Assembly: GCF_001189845.1 (NCBI RefSeq)
Contig: NZ_LFLZ01000019.1
Location: forward strand, 62,001 to 126,000
Source of the DNA: Bradyrhizobium tropiciagri
GTDB taxonomy: Bacteria; Pseudomonadota; Alphaproteobacteria; Rhizobiales; Xanthobacteraceae
Direction: 5' to 3'
DNA: 64,000 nt
Shown here: positions 28,771 to 37,468 of the stretch, in pieces
Layout: the number at the start of each line of letters is the position of its first letter
How positions within the stretch are numbered: the stretch's first letter is position 1
Program-made: the position numbers and the translations under genes
Notes under the pieces: generated by a model
Databases searched by the model: none
What the model was told of the DNA's origin: nothing
Seen by the model: the letters and a program-made list of their open reading frames with translations, nothing else

Positions 28771-29981
28771 CTAGTCGGCCGACAGCGGCTCGCCGGTCAG
28801 CGACCAGCTTTCGCCATCGAACGTCGCGATCCGCAAGGTTCGGAACGGCGTGTAGTCGCCGGGCCGGGTGCCGATCGAGACGCCCGGCAGCATCATCGGC
28901 AGCCGGTCGCCGCTCAGCGAGGTCGCCTGCTTGATCAGGTTCTCGCGGGTGAGGTCGTCGCCGCATTTGCGTAGCGCCAGCTCCAGCGCGTGCACGTTCA
29001 TATAGGCAACGAGCACGGAATAATCGTCCGGATTGGCCGAAGGTGCGTACGTCTTCAGGAAATCCTTGTAGGCCTTGACCTCGTCGTCATTGGCCCAGGC
29101 CGGGTCGCCCGGCTGCTTGAGGAATTGCGTCGTGACCAGCCCCTTCGATGCTTCGAGGCCTGCGGGCTTCAGGATGGTTTCGACCGATGCCGTCGAGCCG
29201 CCGATCACGTGCAGCGGCTTCCAGCCGAGCTCGAACACCTTGCGGATCGATTGCGCCGCGCCTTGGACGACGACTGCTCGATCAGCGTGTCGACGCCGGC
29301 GGCCTTCAGCTGGACGATCTGCGAGTCGATCGTCGGGTCGGCGAGCTCATAGGAAGCCTGAGCGACGATCAACTCGGCCTTGGGCCCGAGACCGGCGCGC
29401 AGGCCCTTGAGGTAGTCCTTGCCGTAGTCGTCATTCTGGTAAAGCACGCCGATCTTGGCGTCGGGCTTTGCCGTCAGGATGTACTTGGCGACGACGCGGC
29501 CTTCGGTCTCGAAGTCCGGATAGAGCGGAATAGTCCACGGAAAGGTTTTGGGATCGTTGAAGCGGCGTCCGCCGGCGGTGATGAAGAGCTGCGGCACCTG
29601 CTTGGCGTTGAGATATTTCTGGATCGCGACGTTCGGCGCGGTGCCGATCGTGCCGACCTCGGCCAGGACGCCGACGTCCTCGATCAGCTTGCGCGACTGC
29701 TCGACGGCCTTCGGCGCGCTGTAGGCGTTGTCGAGCTGGGTGAAGTTGATCTTGCGGCCGTTGATGCCGCCGTTCGCGTTCAGCATCTCGAAATAGCCGA
29801 CCACGGCGCGCCCGGCGCCCGCGCCGAAGGCGGAGGCCGGGCCGCTCAGCGGCGTCGATTGGCCGAGCTTGATCTCGGTATCGCTGACGCCGGGACCATA
29901 GGCTTTCTGCGCGTAGGCAGGCGCCGCCAGCAGGGCCGACAGCGCGATGGCTGCCAACGCCCGGTCGATGATGTGGTTCAA
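28771..29981 (-). CDS. Branched-chain amino-acid-type (LivK) substrate-binding protein (frame break)
   Basis: About 403 aa once joined. The N-terminal part has a signal peptide (ALAAIALSALLAAPAYA) and the type-I periplasmic fold (IKLGQSTPLSGPASAFG, NANGGINGRKI). The C-terminal part continues with FELGWKPLHVIGGSTASVE. The frames join if one C (G on the coding strand) is restored near 29259, turning GCCGC-GCC into GCCGCCGCC. No permease or ATPase genes accompany it. It follows the acyl-CoA dehydrogenase gene in the same direction, so its ligand is probably the acid degraded by this cluster. Confidence 0.82.
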
Positions 29982-30023
29982 GGTCGTTTCTCCCTGTAAT
30001 TCGTTTCTTGTTGAAAATCTGCA

Positions 30024-31162
30024 CTAGCGCAGCAGCTCGCGGGCGATCACCACGCGCTGGATCTGGTTGGTGCCTTCGAAAATCTGGGTCAGCTTGGCGT
30101 CGCGCATCATGCGCTCGACCGGATAGTCCATGGTGTAGCCGTAGCCGCCGAAGATCTGGACCGCGTCGGTCGTGACCTTCATGGCCATGTCGCTGCCGAC
30201 GCATTTCGCCATGCTGGCAAGCACGTTGAGCCGCTTCCAGTCGCCTGCATCGCCGGCGCGGGCGCATTCATAGACCAGGGCGCGGGCCGCCTCGATCTGC
30301 ATGGCCATGTCGGCAAGCATGAACTGCACGCCCTGGAACTCGGCGATCGGCTGCTTGAACTGCTTGCGCTCCTTGGCGTAGGCGATGCAGGCATCGAGCG
30401 CGCCCTGCGCGAGGCCGACCGACTGGGCGCCGATGGTCGGCCGGTTGAGGTCGAGGGCGCGCATCGACGCGCGGAAACCCTTGCCTTCCTCGCCGACGAG
30501 GTTTTCGGCTGGGACCCTGACATTGTCGAAGAAGATCGGCGTGTTGGGGGCGCCGCGAAAGCCCATCTTGCGCTCATGGCGGCCGAACGTGATGCCCGGC
30601 ATTGTCTTCGGCTCGACGATGAAGGCGCTGATGCCGTCGCGCCGGCGCCGTCACTGGTGCGCGCCATCACCACGATGTAGTCGGCGACGACACCGTAGCT
30701 GCACCATTGCTTGCGGCCGTTGAGGACGTAGCTGTCGCCGTCTTTCCGAGCGCGGGTGTTGAGCGCAGCGACGTCGGAGCCGGCCTGCGGCTCGGAAATC
30801 GCGATCGCCGTGACCACGCCGCCCTTGGCGATGATCGGCAGGTACTTCTTGCGCTGCTCTTCCGAGCCGAAATGCAGCAGCGGCATGATGAACATGGTGT
30901 TGAGCGCCGCGATCGAGGCGCAGGCGGGCGAGACCTTCGAGATCTCCTCGCGCGCGATGCAGGCCATGGTGAGGTTGCCGTTCGGGCCGCCATAGCGCTC
31001 CGGCACCCAGAGCTGCATCAGCCCCATCTCGCCGAACAGCTTGACCAGCTCGAGCGGGAAGCGGTCGGTTTCGTCGATTTCGGCGGCGATCGGCGCCACG
31101 TGCCTCGCGACCATCCTGCGCACGTTGTCGCGGAACGCGACCTGCTCCTCGGAAAAACTCAT
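30024..31162 (-). CDS. Acyl-CoA dehydrogenase (frame break)
   Basis: About 379 aa once joined. N-terminal and middle parts (SFSEEQVAFRDNVRRMV, AISEPQAGSDVAALN) and C-terminal part (KERKQFKQPIAEFQGVQFML, QIFEGTNQIQR with the usual catalytic glutamate) are all family signatures. The break is near 30641, where one base appears missing from a GCGGCCGGC context. The start at 31162 has a GGGAG ribosome site. FAD-dependent alpha-beta oxidation of an acyl-CoA is expected; substrate unknown. Divergent from a FadR-type regulator, which probably controls it. Confidence 0.85.
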
Positions 31163-31214
31163 ACCGGCTCCCGTTACGTTTTCTTTGCTGGATGCCAAAA
31201 AGGGGCTTCCATTG

Positions 31215-31229
31215 AATGGGTGATCCATT
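31215..31229. promoter_or_regulatory. Candidate GntR operator
   Basis: AATGG-GTGAT-CCATT is an inverted repeat in the 81-bp gap between the acyl-CoA dehydrogenase and GntR genes. Its size and location fit a FadR-family operator controlling both. No experimental motif is known to me for this regulator, so the assignment is positional. Confidence 0.5.
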
Positions 31230-31243
31230 TAATAATTCACCGC

Positions 31244-32110
31244 ATGAGCACCAAGTCAAGCCCTCGCGCGCCGCAGCGCTCCCGCATCGCCCCGCCGAAC
31301 CGGCGGGAGCGGGCCTCCGATCTCCGCGCCGCCGGAGCTTCGGCTGCGCCGACATTCAAGCCGATCCACACCCGGCGGACGTTTGAGGAGATCTGCGAGC
31401 GGATTCGCGAGCAGCTGGCGCTCGGCGTGCTGAAGCCCGGCGACAAATTGCCGGCCGAGCGCGAACTTGCCCAGCAGCTCGGCGTCAGCCGCAATGTGTT
31501 GCGGGAAGCGCTGCGCAGCCTGGAGATGGCCGGCGTGCTGCGGCTGCAGAAGGGCGTCAAGGGCGGCGCCTTCATCCAGCAGGGCGACACCCGGCGCATG
31601 AACGAGGTCATGCGCGACATGCTGAGCCTCGGGACGATTTCCGTGCGGGAATTGTCGGAGGCGCGGGTCCACGTGCTCGACCTCGTGGTGCAGCTCGCCT
31701 GCGCGAATGCGCGCCGGGCCGACCTCGATGCGCTGGAAGCCAATATCGAGCGGACGGAGCTTGCGACCAAGGAGGGGCGGTTGCTCGACCGGGTCGAATG
31801 TTCGCGCGAATTCTACAAGCTGCTGGCGGCCTCGACCGGCAACAAGGTGATTGCGATGATCGTGGACTCGGTCACCGAGATCCACATGCGCTTCGTCTAC
31901 GCCAAGGTCGCCTCGAGCGGGGTCGCGATGGCGCGGCTGGCGGAGAAGCGGCGGCAATTCCTGGCGGCGCTCAGCGAGCGCGACGTGGCGCTGGCAAGCC
32001 GGTTGCTGCGGTCACACCTGGAATCGGTGCAGCGGATGCTGGAACAGGATCCGGGGGCAATGTCGCTCCACGTCGCGTTGGCCGATGTGCAGCCCGGAAT
32101 GCGCCGGTAG
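31244..32110 (+). CDS. FadR-family GntR regulator (FCD domain)
   Basis: 288 aa. After a basic, low-complexity N-terminal extension of about 45 residues comes a GntR winged helix (EICERIREQLALGVLKPGDK, AQQLGVSRNVLREALRSLEM) and an all-helical FCD domain (residues about 130-270). FCD regulators usually bind a carboxylic acid or CoA ester. The gene lies head-to-head with the acyl-CoA dehydrogenase and upstream of a crotonase-acyl-CoA dehydrogenase-CoA-transferase run, its likely regulon. Confidence 0.88.
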   Translation: MSTKSSPRAPQRSRIAPPNRRERASDLRAAGASAAPTFKPIHTRRTFEEICERIREQLALGVLKPGDKLPAERELAQQLGVSRNVLREALRSLEMAGVLRLQKGVKGGAFIQQGDTRRMNEVMRDMLSLGTISVRELSEARVHVLDLVVQLACANARRADLDALEANIERTELATKEGRLLDRVECSREFYKLLAASTGNKVIAMIVDSVTEIHMRFVYAKVASSGVAMARLAEKRRQFLAALSERDVALASRLLRSHLESVQRMLEQDPGAMSLHVALADVQPGMRR

Positions 32111-32166
32111 CGCGCCAGCCCTGTCAGTCAACCAACAACTCAAACAGCAATACAACGGAGGCAAAC

Positions 32167-32976
32167 GTGTCCAACTACGCCAAGTATGAATGCCTGACGG
32201 TCGAAGTCGCGGACAAGGTCGCGACCGTGACCTTGAATCGTCCGCAGGCGCGCAATGCCATCAACCAGAAACTGATCCGCGAGTTGCGGACGATCTGGGA
32301 CGATCTCGCCGACGACCACGCCGTCAATGCCGTGGTGCTGACCGGCGCCGGCGACTTCTTCAGCGTCGGTGGTGACGTGAAGGCGATGTCGGAGCGGCCG
32401 GGCGGCGACGTCCTCGAAGAGGGCGAGGTGCACGACCCCATGATCAGCCGGCGCGGCGTCACCCGCCAGCTCGAGCTCGACAAGCCGATCGTCGCGGCGA
32501 TCAACGGCGATGCCATCGGCCTTGCCGCGACCCACGCGTTGCTCTGCGACATCACCGTGATGGCCGAGGATGCGCGGATCGGCGACACCCATGTCTCGCG
32601 CGTCGGCCTGGTCGCGGGCGACGGCGGCACCGTGATCTGGCCGCTCTTGATCGGAATCAACAAGGCCAAGGAATTCCTGATCCGCGGCACGCTGCTGAAG
32701 GGTCATGAGGCGGAGCGGATCGGGCTGGTCAATCATGTCGTGCCGCGCGCGGAGGTGCTGGCCAAGGCCCATGCGATCGCAGTCGAGCTCGCCAACGGTC
32801 CGACCTGGGCCATTCGCTGGACCAAGCTGTCGATCAACCAGATCGTCAAGCAGCGCGTCAACATGCTGCTGGAGGCCTCGATGGCGCTGGAGCAGGTGAC
32901 ATTCGAGACCGCCGACCACAAAGAAGCGACCATGTCGTTCAAGGAGAAGCGCAAGCCGAGGTTCGGCCAGGGCTAG
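32167..32976 (+). CDS. Enoyl-CoA hydratase/isomerase (crotonase) family protein
   Basis: 269 aa, GTG start with ACGGAGG upstream. Crotonase landmarks are VATVTLNRPQARNAIN, VVLTGAGDFFSVGGDVKAM (oxyanion hole) and the helix around KPIVAAINGDAIGLAATHALLCD. The usual acid at the F-x-x-P-E position is not evident; the equivalent stretch reads ARIGDTHVSRVGLVAGDGGT. It may therefore be an isomerase, hydrolase or decarboxylase-like member rather than a classic hydratase. Ten bases before the next gene. Confidence 0.85.
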   Translation: MSNYAKYECLTVEVADKVATVTLNRPQARNAINQKLIRELRTIWDDLADDHAVNAVVLTGAGDFFSVGGDVKAMSERPGGDVLEEGEVHDPMISRRGVTRQLELDKPIVAAINGDAIGLAATHALLCDITVMAEDARIGDTHVSRVGLVAGDGGTVIWPLLIGINKAKEFLIRGTLLKGHEAERIGLVNHVVPRAEVLAKAHAIAVELANGPTWAIRWTKLSINQIVKQRVNMLLEASMALEQVTFETADHKEATMSFKEKRKPRFGQG

Positions 32977-32985
32977 GCCGGCGCG

Positions 32986-35220
32986 ATGACGGCGACCGAA
33001 CAGCCGGACGATGTCACGGCGATGCTGCGGGAATCCATACGTGGATTCCTCGACGAGCATTGGCGTCCGCGCGGCGCGACGGCGTCGTCTTCGCCGGACG
33101 AGATATCGGCGATCTGGCACAAGCTGGTCGGGCAGGGCGTAGCTGCCGTCGGCGCGGAAGCGGGCGAAGGCGGGCTCGCCGAAATTCTCGTCGTCATGAC
33201 CGAGCTTGGCCGGGCTGGCTGCCCGGCGCCGATGTGGTCCGCCGCGCTCGCCAACCTTGCGATCGCTGGATCGCAGGTCGACGTCGTGGCGGATCTCGTG
33301 GAGCGGCTGCATTCGGGGGACGCGATCGTCGCCTTCTCGTTCGGCGCTCAGGATCCCGACGTTGGCACGGGCTCGGTTGAGGTCGCCGACTTCCGGGCAA
33401 CAGGCGTGCTTCGCTTTGTCGAGGCTGCTGGGAGCGCCACGCACCTTCTGGTCGCGCTCGACCAGGCCCATCTTGCGCTGATCGATCTCTGCGGTCCCGG
33501 TGTCGAATGCGTCGCGGCCCGTGCGATGGGGGCGTGGGGGCTCTACGAGGTTCGGCTGAACGCGGCACCGCTCACACGTATTCCCGTAGGCACGGTCGAT
33601 CTCGACGATCTCCGCATAAAGGGTAAGGCGATGTTGACCGCGCGCGCCTACGGCGCGGCGCGGCGCGCGATTGAGCTCGCGGTGGACTACGCCGGGGAAC
33701 GGCACCAGTTCGGGCAACCGATCGGCAAGTTCCAGGCGATCCAGCACAAGCTGGCAAATTGCCTGATCGCGCTCGAAGGCGTCAGTTTGATCCTCGATCA
33801 CACCGCGAGATTGCATGACGGCGGCAACGGCGACTGGCGCTACTTCGCCGATTGCGCATCGGCATTCTCCGGCAACGCGCTGCGGCAAGTCGCGCTGGAG
33901 ACCCAGCATACGTTCGGCGCGATCGGCTATGCCGAGGAGCACGAAGCGCCGATCCACTTCAAGCGCGTGCATCTCGATACGGTCGCGCTCGGCGGCGCGT
34001 CGGATGCAAAACGCAGGTTGGCCGCGCGGCTCTTGGATGCCGGCGGCGACGGGCTGCCGCAATACGACCTCGGATCCGCCGGGAACGCGTTTCGTGAGCA
34101 GGTTCGGCTCTGGCTGGAGCAGAACTGGGCCGGGGAGGCGAAGCAGGCGTTCGACCGGAGGCCGTTCGCCAAGCGCGAGTTCGATGTCGGCTTCGCCCGC
34201 GATATCGGCGAAACGGGATGGATCGGCCTCGGATGGCCGGCGCAATTCGGCGGCCAGGCACGCTCTCCGCTGGAGCAGATCGCCTTCATGGAGACGATGG
34301 AGCAGGGCGAGGCGCCGCGGACCGGCGCCGCGATCCAGGCCAACGCGCTGATGATGTTCGGCACGGCAGAGCAGCAGCGGAAATATCTTCCGGAGATTCT
34401 GCGTGGCGAAGCCATGCACGGCATGGGTTACAGCGAGCCGCAGGCTGGCTCGGACCTCGCGGCGCTGCGCACCAGCGCCGTCAGGGACGGCGAGCACTGG
34501 GTGATCAATGGCCAGAAGATCTGGACCACCACCTGGTGGGGCAAATACATGTTCCTCGCCGCGCGAACCGACAAGGACGCCAAGCCGCCGCATGCCGGCA
34601 TCAGCATGTTCATCGTGCCGATGGATGCACCGGGCATCACGATCCGGCCGTCCGCTACGATGTATGACGGCACGTTCGCCAATATCTTCTACGACAATGT
34701 CCGCATTCCCGCCGAAAACCTGGTCGGCGAGGTCAATGGCGGCTGGAAGGTGCTGACCGGCGCTCTGGCGTTCGAGCGAGGGCTGGTCGGCGGCGGCATC
34801 GTCCTGAAGGTCGCGCACGCCTTCGAGCAGCTGCGTTCGCATGTGATGGCGAAGCACAGTGGTCGGTCCCTTGCCGATGACCCGATCGTCCGCGACAGAA
34901 TGGCGACCTTGGCATCGGAGATCGAGATCGGCCGTCTCCTGATGATGCACTGTGCCGAGCTCGGCGCCGACGGCGTCACGCCGCCGGAGTATGGCGCGAT
35001 CAGCAAGGTGTTTTCCGGAGAGCTGATGGAACGTTTCGGCGAGGCTGCGCTCGATATTCTCGGGATGCGCGCCGCGCTGTCCGAACAGATGCCGGGCGCG
35101 ATCGACAACGGCCGCTTCGAGCAAAACCTGCGGCATTCGCTGATGTGGGTCATCAGCATCGGGACCAACGAGATCCAGCGCAGCCTGATCGCGCAACGCG
35201 CGCTCGGGCTGCCGAGATAG
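32986..35220 (+). CDS. Tandem (fused) acyl-CoA dehydrogenase
   Basis: 744 aa, about twice the normal length. Residues 1-340 form a first acyl-CoA dehydrogenase-like half (YAGERHQFGQPIGKFQAIQH, FGAIGYAEEHEAP) in which the N-terminal substrate region is shortened. Residues 365-744 form a complete second half (SEPQAGSDLAALRTSA, FYDNVRIPAENLVGEVNGGW, SIGTNEIQRSLIAQRALG). Fused or heteromeric pairs of this type act on bulky acyl-CoAs such as steroid side chains in actinobacteria. Here the substrate is unknown. It is part of the crotonase and CoA-transferase operon. Confidence 0.87.
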   Translation: MTATEQPDDVTAMLRESIRGFLDEHWRPRGATASSSPDEISAIWHKLVGQGVAAVGAEAGEGGLAEILVVMTELGRAGCPAPMWSAALANLAIAGSQVDVVADLVERLHSGDAIVAFSFGAQDPDVGTGSVEVADFRATGVLRFVEAAGSATHLLVALDQAHLALIDLCGPGVECVAARAMGAWGLYEVRLNAAPLTRIPVGTVDLDDLRIKGKAMLTARAYGAARRAIELAVDYAGERHQFGQPIGKFQAIQHKLANCLIALEGVSLILDHTARLHDGGNGDWRYFADCASAFSGNALRQVALETQHTFGAIGYAEEHEAPIHFKRVHLDTVALGGASDAKRRLAARLLDAGGDGLPQYDLGSAGNAFREQVRLWLEQNWAGEAKQAFDRRPFAKREFDVGFARDIGETGWIGLGWPAQFGGQARSPLEQIAFMETMEQGEAPRTGAAIQANALMMFGTAEQQRKYLPEILRGEAMHGMGYSEPQAGSDLAALRTSAVRDGEHWVINGQKIWTTTWWGKYMFLAARTDKDAKPPHAGISMFIVPMDAPGITIRPSATMYDGTFANIFYDNVRIPAENLVGEVNGGWKVLTGALAFERGLVGGGIVLKVAHAFEQLRSHVMAKHSGRSLADDPIVRDRMATLASEIEIGRLLMMHCAELGADGVTPPEYGAISKVFSGELMERFGEAALDILGMRAALSEQMPGAIDNGRFEQNLRHSLMWVISIGTNEIQRSLIAQRALGLPR

Positions 35221-35229
35221 GAGAGATCG

Positions 35230-36423
35230 ATGCAGAAGGATGGCGACAGAGCGCCGCTCGCCGGGGTGCGGGTGCTGGATTTTTCCATCATGGTGGCGGG
35301 GCCGTATTGCGCGCGGTTGCTCGCCGATGTCGGCGCCGAGGTCATCAAGATCGAGCCGCCGGAGGGCGACGACATGCGGCTGCGAACTCCGCTGCGCGAC
35401 GGCCACAGCACCTATTTCGGCCAGCTCAATGCCGGCAAGCGCAGCCTGGCGCTCGACCTGAAGAACGCCGACGCCATCAAGCTCGTGCATCGCATGGTCG
35501 CGGAAGCGGACATTCTCGTCGAGAATTTCCGCCCCGGTGTGATGGACCGGCTCGGCCTTGGCTATGAGGCGCTGCGCGAGATCAATCCGCGCCTGATCTA
35601 TTGCTCGATCTCGGGCTATGGACAGACGGGCCCCGCCGCCGAGCGTGCGGCTTACGCGATGATCGTGCACGCCGAGAGCGGATTCGATACCTCGCTGATG
35701 CGCTATGCCGGCGACCGGGAGCGTCCCGCGGCAGGAGCGATCTTTGTCGCCGACATTCTTGGCGGCATCTTCGGCTATTCCGCGATTCAGACCGCGATGG
35801 TTCAGCGTGAACGCACCGGGAAGGGGCAGCGCGTCGACGTGGCCTTGATGGACTGCATGCTCAACCTGTTGGTCTATGAGCTTCAGGAAGCGCAATTCCC
35901 GATCCGCGCGCCGCGTCCGACTTATGGGCCGGTCCGCACCCGCGACGGCGATATCCTGATCGCCCCGGTGACGCCGCGCAATTTTGCCGCGCTCTGCGAG
36001 GTCACCGGACAGGAAGAGCTGGCGAACGATCCGCGCTTTGCGACCATTCCGGCGCGCGGCGCCAATTGGACTGCCATGATGCAGGTGATCGAGCAATGGA
36101 CCGAGTGCCACACCGTCGCCGAGTGCATCACGGCGCTGGATCGCGCCGGTGTTCCCTGCGCCGAATACCGGACGCCGGGCGCGGCGCTGACCGATGCCCA
36201 TTTGCGCGAGCGTGGTGTGTTTGCGACGGTCTTGGATGGCGCCGGCGACTTCGTCGGCGTCAATGCGCCATGGCAGATGTCCGGGGCCGATACGCCGATG
36301 GGAAGTCAGGTCCCCGGGATCGGCGCGCAGCGGGACGATGTGCTGTCGCGGATCCTCGGATTGTCGCCGGATGCAATCGCGGCGCTCGTGGCTGCGGGCA
36401 CATTTGGGAAGGCGCAGGCCTAG
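35230..36423 (+). CDS. CaiB/BaiF (family III) CoA-transferase
   Basis: 397 aa. The N-terminal GVRVLDFSIMVAGPYCARLLADVGAEVIKIE and the block VENFRPGVMDRLGLGYEALR are family III hallmarks, the latter near the aspartyl nucleophile region (LALDLKN). It moves CoA between an acyl-CoA and a free acid, probably activating the substrate that the dehydrogenases then oxidise. Nine bases after the tandem dehydrogenase, last gene of the operon. Confidence 0.9.
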   Translation: MQKDGDRAPLAGVRVLDFSIMVAGPYCARLLADVGAEVIKIEPPEGDDMRLRTPLRDGHSTYFGQLNAGKRSLALDLKNADAIKLVHRMVAEADILVENFRPGVMDRLGLGYEALREINPRLIYCSISGYGQTGPAAERAAYAMIVHAESGFDTSLMRYAGDRERPAAGAIFVADILGGIFGYSAIQTAMVQRERTGKGQRVDVALMDCMLNLLVYELQEAQFPIRAPRPTYGPVRTRDGDILIAPVTPRNFAALCEVTGQEELANDPRFATIPARGANWTAMMQVIEQWTECHTVAECITALDRAGVPCAEYRTPGAALTDAHLRERGVFATVLDGAGDFVGVNAPWQMSGADTPMGSQVPGIGAQRDDVLSRILGLSPDAIAALVAAGTFGKAQA

Positions 36424-36439
36424 GCGGACGCCCGTGATC

Positions 36440-36958
36440 TCAGGTGTCGGACGACGCGTCCGGCGGCGGAGCCTTCGCGATCGCCAGCAGGCATTTCAGG
36501 AAATGCGCGCGATCTTCCTTGCGCAGCGGCGCCAGCATGATCTCTTGCAGCTGCGCGGCGGCCGGGATCACGGCCAGCAGCGCTTCCTCGCCCTTGGCGG
36601 TGATCTGCACCTGGAGCGAGCGGCGGTCGTCGGGATTGTCCTTCTTCGCGACCAGCCGGCGCGCCACCATCCGCTTCAGCATTTCGCTGAGCGTGTTGCG
36701 GTCGCAACTGATCCGGTCCGCCAGCACGGAGGGGGTGAGCGGACCCAATTGGTACAGCGCCATCAGCACGCCGAACTGCCGCGGCGTGATGTCGCTCTGG
36801 CGCGTCATGCTTTGATAGAGCCCGTCGTAGCGGGCCTCCAGCAGCCGCAGCAGAAATCCGATGCCGCCTTCCAGCTGCCAGTCGCGAGCAACGTCTGCGG
36901 CCGAGCCGGTCTTCCTTGCCTTGTCGGCTGCCATGCCGTTGTTCGATCCCGATTTCAC
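36440..36958 (-). CDS. MarR-family transcriptional regulator
   Basis: 172 aa. The winged helix region runs ITPRQFGVLMALYQLGPLTP, VLADRISCDRNTLSEMLKRM, then a wing KKDNPDDRRSLQVQITAKG. The DDRR-S wing is the classic MarR signature. It faces away from the Rieske oxygenase operon; a perfect TACGTATACGTA palindrome lies between them. Ligand is probably an aromatic acid or CoA ester of the pathway, by analogy with other MarR regulators of such genes. Confidence 0.88.
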   Translation of the reverse strand: MKSGSNNGMAADKARKTGSAADVARDWQLEGGIGFLLRLLEARYDGLYQSMTRQSDITPRQFGVLMALYQLGPLTPSVLADRISCDRNTLSEMLKRMVARRLVAKKDNPDDRRSLQVQITAKGEEALLAVIPAAAQLQEIMLAPLRKEDRAHFLKCLLAIAKAPPPDASSDT

Positions 36959-37080
36959 GAATTCGCGCTAGCCGTTAGCAGCTTGGCTTGACGTCCTCAA
37001 CCCTGCGGTCAATCGCACCCCGGCCTGTTCCCGGCGCGGTGCAATGGCTTTCGGCCCTTGTCAGCCGCTCGTCAATACAG

Positions 37081-37092
37081 TACGTATACGTA
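37081..37092. promoter_or_regulatory. Candidate MarR operator, perfect 12-bp palindrome
   Basis: TACGTATACGTA lies between the MarR gene and the oxygenase operon, 41 bases ahead of the likely TTG start of the first gene. MarR proteins bind palindromes of this size. Function is inferred from place and symmetry. Confidence 0.6.
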
Positions 37093-37132
37093 TCAAATGG
37101 CGATGCGAAGACGTCGTTCAGGGAGGTTGAAC

Positions 37133-37456
37133 TTGGACCTGCGTGAGCTGCTGTCGATTCCCTATCTGCTTGAGGCCGAGGCGGTCGAAACCGAGCCGGG
37201 GCAGTGGCGGGTTCGGCTTGCCTATCCGGAGCTGCCGGGATGCACGGCGGAAGCCGCCGTCGTCGAGGACGCATTGCGGGAGCTCGAGCGGCGGCGCATC
37301 GAATTGATCGTCAAGCTGGTGGAGGAGGGCAAGCAGCCCCCGATTCCGCGCAAGCCGCTCGCCGCATCCGACCCGCTTTGGACCGCAAGGGATCTCGGAC
37401 TGTCCGACCGTGTCGCCGCGCTTCTCGGCGCGGCAGCCCCGACCACCCGCAATTGA
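37133..37456 (+). CDS. Small protein of unknown function, first gene of the oxygenase operon
   Basis: About 107 aa from a TTG start with GGGAGG six bases upstream. A longer reading from an in-frame start at 37058 would cover the palindrome and has no ribosome site. The N-terminal part (PYLLEAEAVETEPGQWRVRL, YPELPGCTAEAAVVEDAL) resembles the HicB-type half RNase-H-like fold, in which PGC-x-A(E) and ALREL-type segments recur. No HicA partner is present. Role unknown; the gene is 12 bases ahead of the oxygenase gene and likely co-translated. Confidence 0.6.
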   Translation: MDLRELLSIPYLLEAEAVETEPGQWRVRLAYPELPGCTAEAAVVEDALRELERRRIELIVKLVEEGKQPPIPRKPLAASDPLWTARDLGLSDRVAALLGAAAPTTRN

Positions 37457-37468
37457 AGGAGGCAAGCC

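Noticed and set aside
26858..28966. Open frame of 702 codons on the minus strand
   Set aside because: Antisense to hutU and the end of hutH, both certain; composition is that of a shadow frame.
32140..36201. Open frame of 1353 codons on the minus strand
   Set aside because: It is antisense to the crotonase, tandem dehydrogenase and CoA-transferase genes, is rich in Arg/His/Asp as expected of a GC-rich shadow frame, and has no known domain.
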